A DNA stretch of 64,000 bases. It comes from Powellomyces hirtus. Its lineage: Eukaryota > Chytridiomycota > Chytridiomycetes > Spizellomycetales > Powellomycetaceae. Location of the stretch: positions 1,178,001-1,242,000 of the forward strand of contig JAHLKG010000002.1 in the NCBI GenBank assembly GCA_025526995.1, read 5' to 3'. Position 1 is the first letter of the stretch. Every line of letters starts with the position of its first letter. A program made the translations under genes and the position numbers. Of this stretch, positions 10,924-22,095 are shown piece by piece. Below the pieces are notes generated by a model. That model made no database searches and was not told where the DNA came from. It was given only the letters and a program-made list of their open reading frames with translations.

Positions 10924-12017
10924 ATGGGCATCCCCGTCACGCAACCCGATCCCGCCTTCAGCAAGCTGTCGCACCAAGAAGTGTCGCGCATTATTGAGGA
11001 AATAGAAAAGGCCTACGCCCTCATGGGTGTCGAATGGCTCCCTTCAGAACCCATCGCCCAGCTGCTGTGCCGCGAACTCGGGTACGAGGTAAAATGAGAT
11101 GCCCTCTGTCCGCCTTCTGTTGTTTGTCCCGGTGGAACAGTTTTGCTTACTGTTTTTTTTTTCCGTTTATTAGGACATTGAGGAATTCCGAGACGCGATT
11201 GGCGGGTCGTTTACCGACTTGTTGAACACTCTCCCCGATGTGCAGACGCAGCGGGATGAGGAGGGCAACGTGCGGTTTAGAGTGGAGCCGGAGCCGGAGC
11301 AGAAGGATTGGGTGCCGAGGACGCTGATTGTTAATGTTACGGAACGCAGTCAGGTGTGTTTTTGTTTGTGGAGTGTTGCTGTTTGGGGATGCGCGTTTTT
11401 TAGGCTCATATGTTTTTTTTTCGTTGATGCTAGCTGTGGAATGTGCTGCTGAAGAGTCCTTGTATGTACACATCTCTGGGCGTTTTGTGTGTGGGGAGGT
11501 GAGGTTGGTACTGACGATAGCGGTTTATGTTTTTGCGGTTATAGACGGCGCCTTGGAAGTTCCAGAAATGGAGTTTGCGATCCAGCGAAACGGAGTCAAG
11601 CGAGTCGATTCTCTCTAGTACGTGTCCAACAAAAAAAAAAAAAAAAAAAAACTCTTCCCAATCGCACCCATAAACCCTTGAGCCAAATCGCTAACTTGTC
11701 TATTTTCTTGCAGCAACCACATTGGCAACGCCATCTTCGAGCTCGGAGCGCACGTCCGCACCGTACCCCTCTCGCGCGACCACAACGACAAGATTGTCGA
11801 CTGCATAGGCAGTCTGAACGAGTTGCTCGACGTGCCATTACCGTGGACGTGCGTGGTGCTCGACCCATCCGGCATCAGCCGGTTTGCCGATATGTCGAAT
11901 GTGGAGATTGAGCCCGGGATTCGCGTGTTTGAGTACGATGTCGTCGATACGGAAGAGGTCGAGGTGGAACAAGGAGAGGACACGCAGGAGCCGACTGTAG
12001 AGTCGGGAGAGGATTAG
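10924..12017 (+). CDS. ZPR1-like domain protein without zinc finger
   Basis: Five exons (10924-11088, 11174-11353, 11434-11461, 11545-11617, 11714-12017) join in frame to 249 residues. The centre matches the beta-rich half of the ZPR1 domain: LIVNVTERSQLWNVLLKSP, then ALEVPEMEFAI, a helical stretch, and WTCVVLDPSGISRF, which aligns with the ...LKSETCSVEIPELEFEL... and DDPAGNSY segments of ZPR1. The C4 zinc finger that precedes this half in true ZPR1 is missing. In its place is a helical N-terminus of about 60 residues (LSHQEVSRIIEEIEKAY). The acidic C-terminus ends in EDTQEPTVESGED. Family ZPR1 proteins bind eEF1A and aid its folding; whether this short form does is unknown. The third exon is only 28 nt. 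A poly-A run lies inside the fourth intron at about 11632-11650. Confidence 0.6.
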
Positions 12018-12340
12018 AGGGATGTGCGCGGGGCGGTGATGGTATCTGATACGGAGAAACAATAGAGCGGCGTTTGTATGTAGATGATGGGCACAGAGCC
12101 AGTTTGGCTTGCTGTGATTTTCCCATTTTAAATCAAGTTATTCTTTATTCATCTGAACTTTTTGTGTGTGATACATCTGCTTCCTTTTGAAATACAGGGG
12201 AAACACTTCATCTTGTTGGCGTTGTCCAGGTCGTTGTCCAGAAATCCAACGAAGGTGCTAAACCTAGTGTCACACGACTTGTCATCACACACTTTCTCTC
12301 GCTCCTCTTCTCTCACCCTCAACTTTCTTTCACTCATTGC
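12018..12340. promoter_or_regulatory. intergenic, tail-to-head
   Basis: No gene. A CT-rich leader (CTTTCTCTCGCTCCTCTTCTC at about 12290) precedes the next ATG at 12341. Confidence 0.35.
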
Positions 12341-13087
12341 ATGTCGATTTCGCACCCGGAGCGCGCCATGATAGGAAACGACCATCCGTCCCCACTCTCC
12401 GATCCGTTCCTGACAGCATGCCTGGCGCTGTCTCTCCTGCAGGCAGAAGCGTATGAAGCGCTGCTGGGCATTTCCGCCCCCTTTCTGCGGCACCGGTATA
12501 TGCTGTCGACTTCGACGGCCAAAGACGACAGCGACGACCAGTCCATAACACCAACAGCAGCAGCAACAGCAATAGCAAAAGCAACGACAGTATCGAGTTC
12601 AAAAGACCCGTTTAGTTTCTTCCAATGGCACCCTGACGCCGTCAAGGAGGTGGTCGCGAAATGGGATGCCGCCCATGACGTGCCCGCAGGCGGAGCAGCC
12701 GTATACTACCGGGTCCTGGACGGCGAAACGTGTCACGCATGTCTGCCGTTTTCGGTTGGGCCGCGCACCGGGGTGGTCGTGTTGCAGCGAGTGGATGCCG
12801 CGACGTGGGCTTATTTCAACATCCTAGAGCCTGCTGGCGGGCTGGGGGAGTACATTGCCGATTGGTCGACGAGTGTGGAGGCGGCGTGTGAGAAGCTGGC
12901 AACACAACCAAAGAGGATGGCGTCTACCTTGCCGGCCGAGGAGAAAGATTATTGGGACTCGTATGATGCTGTGGAGAGCGACGGGGGAGAGGAGGAACCA
13001 GAAGAAGCTCCCGCCCAAGCAAGCAACGCCGATGGAGACGGCGAGGATTACTGGAACTCGTACGACACGGCAGCGCCATCGTATTGA
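12341..13087 (+). CDS. hypothetical protein with DYW[DN]SYD motifs
   Basis: A single uninterrupted frame of 248 residues with ATG start. I do not recognise a named family. An Ala/Thr-rich linker follows the first 70 residues. A compact middle (about 85-185) holds FFQWHPDAVKEVV and two Cys in GETCHAC. The C-terminal tail is acidic and carries two near-identical motifs, EKDYWDSYD and GEDYWNSYD, separated by about 30 residues. Similar DYW-type tails occur in several uncharacterised fungal proteins, as far as I can recall, but I know no function. No signal peptide or membrane helix is seen. The lack of introns is unusual here, though the gene is short. Confidence 0.6.
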   Translation: MSISHPERAMIGNDHPSPLSDPFLTACLALSLLQAEAYEALLGISAPFLRHRYMLSTSTAKDDSDDQSITPTAAATAIAKATTVSSSKDPFSFFQWHPDAVKEVVAKWDAAHDVPAGGAAVYYRVLDGETCHACLPFSVGPRTGVVVLQRVDAATWAYFNILEPAGGLGEYIADWSTSVEAACEKLATQPKRMASTLPAEEKDYWDSYDAVESDGGEEEPEEAPAQASNADGDGEDYWNSYDTAAPSY

Positions 13088-13530
13088 GTTTGATCCAGCA
13101 CGGCCATACCCCTTTGGCAAGGGAAGTCTCGGCAGATCCTTAGAGCTCCGTCAGGGCCCTAGTTAGGACTGTACATAGAGATGACTAGTTCCATATGCAT
13201 TCCCGGCGTACCAGATGCAGCAAGCGTAATCAGAGCGCACGACAATATAAAAGTCTCTGTTTACATGAAAAACTGTTGGGAAGAGAAGGCGTCGGGAATC
13301 GTGTCCCAGAGGTCCCTCTCCCCCATCGCTGAAATTTGTACAAATGACCGCAACAAAACGTGCGGGAAAACAGAGGATACCTGGCCGGTGATGCTGATGC
13401 CGGCCGGGCTGAGGTGTCCAGTAAAATGGTGAATCATCGGGACTCAAAAAGGTCCCGGACGACTGCAGTGGGTACGTTGCAGGCTTGGTATATCGGAATG
13501 GGGTATCGACGATGCTCACTGTGATCCCAA
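13088..13530. other. intergenic between convergent genes
   Basis: No gene seen. This holds both 3' ends of the flanking convergent genes. Confidence 0.4.
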
Positions 13531-14256
13531 TCACTGCTGTCCAGAGGGGAAGAAGTCGGTGATCAAGGGACGCTTCTTTGAGTTCTGTTGTTGTTGCTGG
13601 GCCTGTTGCTGCTGGACCTGCTGGTAGCCGTACGCTTGCATGCCCTCGCCGGTTTTCTGCGGAGAGACGTCGGTGGTGCTTGTCGGCATTCCGTAGATGG
13701 ACTTCTGTGCGTCGGTTTTGTAACCATCATTAATGGCTGGATTGGAAGAGGTGAGTGGGAACACCCAATGACTGACCAGGCTCTTGTATAGTCAAATGAC
13801 GCTCGCCAAGTGAATACTTACATTTGCGCACGCGCATTCCCAGGCTTCAGGAGGACAACGTCAACGACAAGACATGGGAGCAAGTCATTATGATGAACAA
13901 TGGGAGTACAGAAATGGGTTAGCGAGTTCAGCCTTGTGTGGCTTCGACAGTGGAGTTCACCGTTCCAGCCATAAAGCGCGAACGCGCAGCGAATTTCAAG
14001 CCGGATACAAAACTTACTTCATCAGTTGGTTGCTCATAGACGCGGGGATGCCGTTCCTCATGGGGGATTCCGGAGACATCTCGTCCATGCGGACTTTTTT
14101 GTGGTTGGGCGTAGTGAACATTCTTGATATCGCTTTTTGCTTCGAAATCGAGGACGGTAGTTGTCTGGGGCGTGGGAAACATTGGAGTGCGGGGGAGGGC
14201 GGAAAGGGTCCTGTGGCTTTATAGGAGAGGCGGCTGGAGCCAGTGATTTGTCCCAC
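13531..14256 (-). CDS. small Q-rich protein with C-terminal PIP-box-like end
   Basis: The last exon (13531 to about 13775) is clear: it encodes SSNPAINDGYKTDAQ, a Gln-rich stretch (about ten Gln in a dozen residues) and the end KRPLITDFFPSGQQ. The ITDFF core fits the PCNA-binding pattern (hydrophobic, two residues, two aromatics) and includes the TD pair seen in PIP degrons; the usual leading Gln is replaced by Arg. Upstream, a short middle exon probably ends at the AAAT/GTAAGTATT donor near 13820, and the first exon ends at the GATGAA/GTAAGT donor near 14016. Two first-exon frames are possible, starting at 14256 or at 14182; both can be spliced in phase, so the N-terminus is unresolved. The family is unknown to me. 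A role with PCNA is inference from the motif alone. It is transcribed away from the uS8 gene. Confidence 0.45.
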
Positions 14257-14909
14257 GAGAGCCTGGCGTCACAAGTCACGGGAGGCTAGATTAAGCTGAG
14301 ACTAAAGCCGTTCGGTCTGTATATTCGAGCGTTGCAAAGCATCCCCAACGCTTCCCTCCCTCTCCGCAACATCCATCAGTCGTCGAGGTAAAATTCACAT
14401 CCATCCATCCATCCATCCATCCGTCCTCGGAAGCAATGCTGTACGGGAGCATCGGCAAACCATCCTGCGAAAGGACCGAGAACAGTCTGGAAGAAATGAG
14501 ACGAAACAAATGGTCCCTGAGCCAGGCCCACATGACTGAGTGAATGAATGCAGTTTCCTGTCGAAATGTTCTTCTGGGCACGTCGGACTACGGTCTCTGT
14601 TTCTTTCGATGTACGCTATCACTTTCGAGTTTTCTGTTCCTGGGCAACAGACTACCATACTTCCGAAACTGCTTCATGAATCATATCCGCACATTCGTGC
14701 GAGTTGTGACACTCGTGATGGGCAGTCCCTATACTACTATATATTGGGGCTCTCAGGGAATCGCTCGCTCCTTCCTGGCTGCCTTTGTCCAAGGATGGTG
14801 TTGGCGATACCCCTGTCGGAGCTTGCTTCGGTGGTTGGTGAGCCTTTTTCGCATGTTGACCCGGAAGCTGATCTTTCTCGACTTTACTCAGATAATATAA
14901 ACCGGCAAA
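14257..14909. promoter_or_regulatory. divergent promoter region of Q-rich protein and uS8
   Basis: No gene. It contains a (CATC)n microsatellite at about 14398-14422. The right half supplies the promoter of the highly expressed ribosomal gene; a GATAATATAAACC string lies directly before the ATG. Confidence 0.4.
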
Positions 14910-15723
14910 ATGGTTCGCATTTCCGTCCTTAACGACTGCCTCAAGAGCATTGTCAACGCCGAGAAGAAGGGCAAGCGTCAGGTCCTGGTTCGCCCCAGCT
15001 CCAAGGTCGTTGTCAAGTTCTTGTCGGTTATGCAGAAGCACGGTGAGTTCCCTTCCTCTTAGTCGAGTCGTTATTGGGCGGGGATGGCGGTGGGAGAGGT
15101 TGGGGTGCGGAATTTGGGATGGCCAGTGTACGAATCAATGTACGACCTGGTCACCTTTCGAAGTTATAACTGGACGTTGTCGGACGCCACCATGTCCCGA
15201 AATCGGCAGTAGTCTTTTAAGGCTTCGATATATCGATCAGGGGTACTTACAACCAACGCCCTCAACACCTACGGGCGAAGGATTTATATCTTCCTTAAAT
15301 TTCTTTCGGGAGACCGAATTGGATTGAAGAGGAGGACGGGACAATGTCGCAATTTGGTTCATTGCACTGATTGCATGCGCTATTTTCTTTCTCCAGGTTA
15401 CATTGGTGAATTCGAAATCATCGATGACCACCGATCCGGCAAGATTGTCATCCAGCTCATTGGTCGCCTGAACAAGTGCGGTGTCATCTCTCCTCGCTTC
15501 AACATCAAGCAGAAGGACATTGAGAAGTGGGTCAACAACCTTCTGCCCTCGCGTCAGTTCGGTTTCATCGTCCTGACCACCTCGGCTGGTATCATGGACC
15601 ACGAGGAGGCCCGTCGCAAGAAGACTGGTGGAAAGGTGTGTTCAAGACGTACAGAGCCCAAGCTATGGTTGGGACCGGTACTAATCAAAGCCTTTTCTGC
15701 AGATTCTCGGTTTCTTCTACTAG
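14910..15723 (+). CDS. RPS22: 40S ribosomal protein uS8 (S22/S15a)
   Basis: Exons 14910-15042, 15397-15635 and 15703-15723 encode 130 residues, the exact family length. The protein begins [20 protein letters not shown] and has the conserved [31 protein letters not shown] and [20 protein letters not shown] segments, ending GGKILGFFY. It is a core protein of the cytosolic small ribosomal subunit and contacts 18S rRNA. The first intron (354 nt) is long for this window, as is common in fungal ribosomal genes where introns can affect expression. The last exon is only 21 nt including the stop. Codon use is strongly biased to C-ending codons, consistent with high expression. Confidence 0.98.
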
Positions 15724-17085
15724 ATTGTGAACATATCCAGAGGCGGTCCAGTCCTTTCGGTCGTTGATAGGCCCAAGCACCGTTTTCAGCCTCTGACACG
15801 GCGCACTGTACAGAAATCAATTGTTCTTTAATAATGATACTTGTGAACCGTACATAGCTTGCCGCACGGGGTACATTCTGCACATGGCGATTTTATCCTT
15901 ACATTTCAAAGCTGTTCTTGATAACCCATTAAATGGATGCATTATCATCAACATTAGCACTCTCAGCCCGTCTCGCACTTAGAAAGCATTGTTCATCACG
16001 TTTTGCAGGCTGAAAGTGAATTGCAGAGCGGCAGCTGTCCGGCACAAATCTGGGGCAAGTTGTTGGACTTGGCTTCTATCCCAACCAAGACGCGTGACAC
16101 TCGTAAGTGGTTCCGTCTTGGGTGGGTCATTGCGCAGCTATAAGAATTTAGCAAGAAGCGGCGGGAAAGGGTCAAGGGGTAGATCATGCCTATCTGTCTA
16201 TCCTGTGCGTGGGTGAGGATGAGCAAAAGCGCGCTAATTTGGGAAGGGCCCGACTGGCTGAGACTCTCATTCCGATATTGCGGCACAGCCTCCCACCCGC
16301 TGATGAAAATGATATGAGCTGGATGACAAAGAAACAAGCGTATGCGTGTCCTTCTTTCTTTCTTTCTGTCGACACGAGACGGTGGGGCGGCCGGCGTGGG
16401 GCAACTCGGGTCCTTTTGCTGAGACATCAACAACAACAATCAACAAAATCAATCATCTCTTTCCGCGGGTGGAGGTTCCGCATTCTTCCTTTCTCAAGTT
16501 CTACGCTGTTCGGTTGTTGTTGTTGTTGCGGCTCGAAATACGCGAAAGAAATTGCATGCAGAAAAACACGCGCGACGTGGGCCGCTTTTTTAGGATGAAT
16601 TTGGCCCGACTGGACAAAGAAACGCCGCTGAATTCAAATGATTTGACAACCCGCCGCCCAACTGCCCCGCCCGCGAGTAGTCTGTTTTTTCTATAAAAAC
16701 CCAGCTGCTCCCGACCGCCCCTCCCGTCTGCAAACCCAAACACCTCCCTCTTGACACATACCCAAACTTTTCTGCTTCGGCATTCCCACTGGGATAAAAT
16801 CGGCAAAACGTGTAAGTACTCTCATTCCAACTATGCGGCGCCAAGGCGAAACCCCGACTCTGGGCATTTTGCTTGGCGTCGTCGGCTGGTCTCCTTAACA
16901 ACCTGAATGCTCATTTCGCCATTTCTTTCTTCTCCCCAGACGGCAATCAGCTTTACTCGTCTCACAACAGGCACAGGGGATCCCGTCGGAACTTCCCCAA
17001 ACCCAAAACACACTAAAAACCCCCTCCATTCCGGCCCCTCCGCCTCCCTTCACCCCTCTTTTTATCTCTCTTATTTCCAAAAAAA
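15724..17085. promoter_or_regulatory. long upstream region and leader of INO1
   Basis: No coding gene seen. From about 16700 the sequence is very C- and CT-rich. A likely 5'-leader intron starts at the AACGT/GTAAGTACT donor (about 16811) and ends at a CCCCAG near 16940. The size of the upstream region fits a regulated housekeeping gene. I could not place a clear inositol-responsive element. Confidence 0.4.
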
Positions 17086-18651
17086 ATGGCCCCTCACGAA
17101 GTTCAGTTCGAGACCTCTGCCAACGGCGTCGAATCTTTCCGCGTCGAGTCCGACAAGGTGATCTACACCGAGGACCACATCGAGTCCACCTACGTCTACC
17201 GTGACTCCAAGGTTCAGAAGGCCGACGGCAAAATCACTGTCGTCCCTACTGAAAAGACTTACAACTTCCGTACCGTCCGCGCCGTGCCCCGCGTTGGTCT
17301 CATGATGGTCGGCTGGGGTGGAAACAACGGTTCCACTCTCACCGCTTCCATCATCGCCAACCGTCGCAACATCCAGTGGCGCACCAAGGAAGGTGTTCAG
17401 TCGCCCAACTACTACGGTTCCGTCACCCAGGCTTCTACCTTGAAGCTCGGGGTTGACGAAAAGGGACAGGATGTCTTCATCCCTTTCAGCAACATCCTTC
17501 CCATGGTCCACCCAAACGACCTTGTCCTCGGAGGATGGGATATTAGCGCCCACAACCTCGCCGCCTCTATGGAGCGCGCCAAGGTTCTCGAGTACGACTT
17601 GCAGCGTCAGGTCAAGGACGAGATGGAGGCCCTTCAGCCCCTCCCTTCCATCTACTACCCTGACTACATTGCCGCCAACCAGTCTGACCGTGCCGACAAT
17701 GTCCTCCCCGGTACCAAGCAAGACCACCTCGAGAAGATCCGCAAGGATATTCGTGACTTCAAGGCCCAGCACAACCTTGACAAGGTCATCGTCCTTTGGA
17801 CCGCCAACACCGAGCGGTTCTCTGCCATCATTCCTGGCGTCAACGACTCTGCCGATGCTCTCCTCAAGTCCATCAAGGAGGGTCATGACGAGGTTGCTCC
17901 TTCCACTGTCTTTGCGGTTGCCTCCATTCTCGAAGGTACTCCCTTTGTCAATGGATCTCCTCAGAACACCTTCGTTCCCGGAGCTATCGAGCTCGCTGAG
18001 CGCGAGAAGGTGTACATTGGCGGTGACGACTTCAAGTCTGGCCAGACAAAGTTCAAGTCGGTCATGGTGGACTTCCTCGTGAGCGCTGGTATCAAGCCCA
18101 TTGGTATCACCTCTTACAACCACCTCGGAAACAACGACGGCAAGAACTTGTCTGCTCCCCAGCAGTTCCGCTCGAAGGAGATTTCCAAGTCCAACGTTGT
18201 TGATGACATGGTTGCCGCGAACCCCATCCTGTACAAGAAGAACGAGCACCCTGACCACATTGTCGTGATCAAGTACTGCCCCGCCGTCGGTGACTCCAAG
18301 CGTGCTCTTGACGAGTACGTGTCTGAGATCTTCATGGGTGGTCGCAACACCATCTCCACTTACAACGTCTGCGAGGACTCTCTCCTGGCCTCTCCCCTTA
18401 TCCTCGATCTCGCCATCATCACCGAGCTGATGACCCGTATCGAGTACAAGACTGAGGACATGACCGAGTACGCCCCCTTCCACTCTGTCTTGTCGGTTCT
18501 CAGCTACATGCTCAAGGCCCCTATGGTTCCCCCCGGTACCCCTGTTGTCAACGCTCTTGGCAAGCAGAGGGCCGCCATGGAGAACATCTTCAGGGCTTGC
18601 GTTGGTCTGCCTCCCCAGAACGACATGATGCTCGAGCACAAGGCTTTCTAA
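17086..18651 (+). CDS. INO1: inositol-3-phosphate synthase
   Basis: One intronless frame of 521 residues, the usual family length. The enzyme converts glucose-6-phosphate to 1D-myo-inositol 3-phosphate with bound NAD, the first step of inositol synthesis for phosphatidylinositol and inositol phosphates, in the cytosol. The Rossmann loop [10 protein letters not shown] is at about residues 74-83. Conserved catalytic-domain blocks include [46 protein letters not shown] and the C-terminal [18 protein letters not shown]. Codons are extremely biased to C in the third position, a sign of high expression. This also keeps the whole opposite strand open. An AATAAA polyadenylation-type signal lies at 18707-18712. 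The absence of introns is notable beside intron-rich neighbours. Confidence 0.98.
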   Translation: MAPHEVQFETSANGVESFRVESDKVIYTEDHIESTYVYRDSKVQKADGKITVVPTEKTYNFRTVRAVPRVGLMMVGWGGNNGSTLTASIIANRRNIQWRTKEGVQSPNYYGSVTQASTLKLGVDEKGQDVFIPFSNILPMVHPNDLVLGGWDISAHNLAASMERAKVLEYDLQRQVKDEMEALQPLPSIYYPDYIAANQSDRADNVLPGTKQDHLEKIRKDIRDFKAQHNLDKVIVLWTANTERFSAIIPGVNDSADALLKSIKEGHDEVAPSTVFAVASILEGTPFVNGSPQNTFVPGAIELAEREKVYIGGDDFKSGQTKFKSVMVDFLVSAGIKPIGITSYNHLGNNDGKNLSAPQQFRSKEISKSNVVDDMVAANPILYKKNEHPDHIVVIKYCPAVGDSKRALDEYVSEIFMGGRNTISTYNVCEDSLLASPLILDLAIITELMTRIEYKTEDMTEYAPFHSVLSVLSYMLKAPMVPPGTPVVNALGKQRAAMENIFRACVGLPPQNDMMLEHKAF

Positions 18652-18956
18652 GAGCGTGAAATGAAAGAAGTGATTTCCCCCCTGGATCTGTATAACTTGT
18701 GCTTGTAATAAAGAATCGATACCTCTCTACAAATCATTCATCCTGTCACATCATGGCTGACATTTTATGCTGGCGGCTTTTTACACCGCCTTGTGAAGTG
18801 TCAATACTCAAAAAACTTGAGCCCGTGGCTGCGGCAACGTGTCACAGCCAACACGGCGCCTTGCGCACGCGAAACTTGGCGTCATTTAATATTACTCCCA
18901 TTCTGACTCTCATTTGCCCGCCCTTTGCATACCTACACAACTACCACATATACGAT
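18652..18956. other. INO1 3' end and kinase promoter
   Basis: No gene. It contains the AATAAA at 18707-18712 and a CTCATTTGCCCGCCCTTTGC stretch before the kinase start. Confidence 0.4.
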
Positions 18957-20610
18957 ATGACACTGCTAGACCACATCAAAAACTTGGGGATATCACAACC
19001 CCCAACAGCCGGAAAGCGCAAGCTGTACAAGACAACAAAAGTTCTCGGCGAAGGCACTTTTGGAATTGTCAAAGAAGCCATTTACACCCCAACCGGCCGG
19101 CTAGTCGCTCTCAAGTCAATAAAGAAACGGGGCCATGATTCACCAGAGGAAGTGGAAGCTGCTGTCCGCCGCGAGATGACGGTGTTGGAGAAAATCCGGC
19201 ATCCAAATATCATTTCGTTGCTCGATTGGTTCGAGACAAAGGAGAAGGTATGGAAACGCAAGCAAACAGGGAAAACGACGCCAAAAGAGAGCGGGAAGGA
19301 GATATGCTGAACGTTGTCTTACATATTTTGCAGTATTATCTGGTCTTTGACCTGGCCACGGGTGGTGAGCTCTACGACCAGATAGCTAAACGCGGAAAGT
19401 TCACGGAGCGAGACGCTGTGCGGATTGTGTTTACCATTTTGAGTGCCGTTGGGTTTTTGCACGATCGTGATATCGTCCACCGGGTACGTGCGACATATTA
19501 AACGGGGGCTCGTGTGGAAGGGGGAATGGGGGCTTATTTGGTCTTGTTTGCTTTTCATCGCTTTACTGATTTTTGTGCGGCAATAGGACTTGAAACCTGA
19601 GAACCTGCTGTACAGGACTCTGGAGGAAGGTGCTGACCTAGTGATTGCCGACTTTGGCGTCGCCAATATTATCCATGAGGATGAGCTGCTGAAGACTTTA
19701 TGTGGCAGTCCCATGTATGCCGGTAAGTGCATGCTGGTATATTTATTGCGCGGCCGCGGAAGATTTATTTCAAATCCTTGTTGCTCATCTCTCTGCTCTG
19801 TCTGTATGTCATCATTTATTAGCTCCCGAGGTGATTAAACGAACGGGACACGGAAAACCAGCCGATCTGTGGAGCATTGGTGTGATCACATACTGCGTTC
19901 TTGCTGGCTACCCGCCATTCGATTTTGCCCAAGACATGCCCGATCTTATGGACGCCATTACCCATGCAAGATTCCATTTTGACAGTCCGTATTGGGACAG
20001 CATTTCCACCGAAGGTAAGAAGAGCTTGCTTTTTTTCTTTCCTCTGTTTCGGCGTTATGGGTGCTGACAGTGGGTTGGTCCTCTCCTAGCCAAGGACTTT
20101 GTCAGTTCTCTTCTGCGCGTCCGACCGAATGAGCGCCCTACCGCACGCCAGGCGATGATCCATCCCTGGCTCTGCAAGCATTCGCAGCGTGCCCGCGATG
20201 CACTAGCTGCATTCGACGTTGGTGACAAAAAGGTGCCCGCGCCTGTCGCAACGCCTGTTACTCCACCGGCCGCCCCACCTACCGCTCCCGAAAAGGAGGA
20301 CGTTACTCACCACGTGCCCCGAAAGTCAATCTCACCCCCACCTGGCGAGGAAGAAGAACTGCCGAATTTGGTTGAGCGGGTATGGTCTGCGCACAGCGAC
20401 AGCCTGTTCAACCCGCGTGGGAAACTCGTCTCGGCCATCAGAACGGTCCAAGCTATGCGTCGCTTGAGTCTGAAGAAAATCAGGGAAGCTGCAGTTGCGG
20501 GCGCCACCCCGACGTCCAGTTCGGAATCGTTACCCCTGTCACCACAAACAGCTTCCGCCCCCGCCTCCGTTTATAGCCCTACCAAGAAGGAGGACGCAAC
20601 CAGTAGCTAA
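18957..20610 (+). CDS. CaMK-type serine/threonine protein kinase
   Basis: Five exons (18957-19247, 19334-19483, 19587-19722, 19823-20014, 20090-20610) join to 429 residues. The kinase domain is complete: Gly loop GEGTFG at about 31-36, the ATP lysine in VALKSIKK (about residue 53), catalytic loop [10 protein letters not shown] (split by intron two), ADFG, and [20 protein letters not shown]. The lineage features ([27 protein letters not shown] near the domain end) place it with Ca2+/calmodulin-dependent protein kinase I. The tail holds a Pro/Ala linker and a basic amphipathic stretch ([20 protein letters not shown]) that could be the calmodulin-binding and autoinhibitory segment; that is inference. 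Substrates cannot be told from sequence. An upstream ATG in frame at 18699 is ignored because the N-terminus it adds is unlike the family. Confidence 0.9.
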
Positions 20611-21027
20611 CGCGCATCTGGGTCTGTCAATAGACATGATCTGCCCACTTTGAACGGGACGCCTCCCATAATTTGGATGTATGAAGAGGTTTGCGATGCG
20701 GACAGCTGGCGAACTATACCATGTTATTTTTGAGATAGTGACAGTTTTACCTTTGGCATGAATTAACAGAATTTTTGTTTCTTAGTCTGATGGCATAATG
20801 GCCGCTTTCAGTATCACATTAGTCACGCCTATGGAAGGTAGACATCACTCAAGAAAGTGTTTTTTTGTTTATAAAATCCATGCGTGTATCTATTATACAG
20901 GTGACCCAGCGTGTCTATGTTACATTTGAGGGCACAGACAGTAGCCTGGCCCCATCCTCCCAATTACGCCAAATATCTAGTCTCCGTACACCGGGTAGAT
21001 TTGCGCAAGGGAATGCGTAGATCGATC
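20611..21027. other. intergenic between convergent genes
   Basis: No gene. Shared 3' region of the kinase and the RWD-domain gene; AT-rich around 20740-20890. Confidence 0.4.
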
Positions 21028-21831
21028 TCAATCCTCGCCTCCCTTTCTGATATGAGCGAGAACCGAGTTCTCTCCTTCCTCATCGTCCTCCTCATCAATA
21101 TCCAGATCCTCCATCCCCTCAAAGAGATCCGCATCAACCGTGACATCGCCGTCCTCCATATGAGCCATATCACTAGACGCCAGGGACCTGTCCTTCTCAA
21201 ACAACTGTCGCCCCGTCAGTTTGCCTCCTTTTGCTTTCACCGGATCCAACAGTCCCGCCACCGCCGCCGCAGAGCGTTGCGCAGGGGTGAGCTGATCCTC
21301 ACCACCCCGCCCCGACCGCAGAATCGCCGCAATCTCGCCCAAGAAACCCGCTTTCCACTGGTCAAACGTCGCAGCCGTGACCCGCGTGCCCGCATGTCGT
21401 AACCGTTCAGCTTCCTCTTCCGCAGCCACGCGTTTCGCCGCCTCCTCTGCTTCCCGCTCCGCCCGCTCCGTCAGCAACCGCTCGGCAATCTCTTTCGCGG
21501 ACGCAGCTAGCGTGAATCCCATCGCCATCCCGACCGACTCTTCGGCGATCCGTCCCAACTCGGCCAGCAACGCATCTTCCTCCATCAACCCCACATTCTC
21601 GACGACCGTGACATTGGGGACAGTGTCGGGGTAGGTCTCGGTATATGTGATCTCCAGCGCAAACGTCACCGGCTGCGCAATCCCGTCTTCGTTCCGGATA
21701 ATATCCTCCTCTGGCTGCACGTCGATCTGGAATGTCGCCGGGGGACCCACATCCGTCACGCGGAATTCGTCCGGGAAAATGGATAGCAGCACTTCTAGCT
21801 CATTGGCTTGCTCTTCGGCGTAGTCCGTCAT
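21028..21831 (-). CDS. RWD-domain protein (RWDD1/Gir2-like)
   Basis: One intronless frame of 267 residues. I start it at 21831 because MTDYAEEQANELEVLLSIF matches the family's usual N-terminus; an in-frame ATG at 21942 would add 37 residues without likeness. The RWD domain fills residues 1 to about 110 (LEITYTETYPDTVPNVTV contains the YPxxxP core). A long Ala/Glu/Arg helix follows, then WKAGFLGEI, GRQLFEKD and an acidic stretch (EGMEDLDIDEEDDEEGE). Gir2/DFRP2 proteins bind the GTPase Rbg2/DRG2 and the Gcn1 translation regulator; the layout supports that role. The gene is divergent from the small membrane protein 264 bp away. Confidence 0.85.
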   Translation of the reverse strand: MTDYAEEQANELEVLLSIFPDEFRVTDVGPPATFQIDVQPEEDIIRNEDGIAQPVTFALEITYTETYPDTVPNVTVVENVGLMEEDALLAELGRIAEESVGMAMGFTLAASAKEIAERLLTERAEREAEEAAKRVAAEEEAERLRHAGTRVTAATFDQWKAGFLGEIAAILRSGRGGEDQLTPAQRSAAAVAGLLDPVKAKGGKLTGRQLFEKDRSLASSDMAHMEDGDVTVDADLFEGMEDLDIDEEDDEEGENSVLAHIRKGGED

Positions 21832-22095
21832 GGCGACCCCGTCTAGCTTCTTCGTACTCTTGTTGATGTGCCGACTAGTGCTCTTGCCCTCCGGAAATGC
21901 TTCGAAGGTTTCGTTGACGGAATGGGATTTGACATTTGACAAAACGGCCTTGAGCAGAAGTCAACGCGTCCACATGGCAACAGCTGGTCACACCCGACAT
22001 GGTGTGTGGGTGATGACACTCTCGCGATTCGCATGTTCGCTGCCCCTTCACCTCGTGTTTACAAACACATTTTCAAAACTATCTCTTCTTTCAGA

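Noticed and set aside
17071..18639. Open frame of 522 codons on the strand opposite INO1
   Set aside because: It mirrors the INO1 exon exactly. Strong C-ending codon bias removes stop codons from the antisense strand, and the antisense protein has no known motif.
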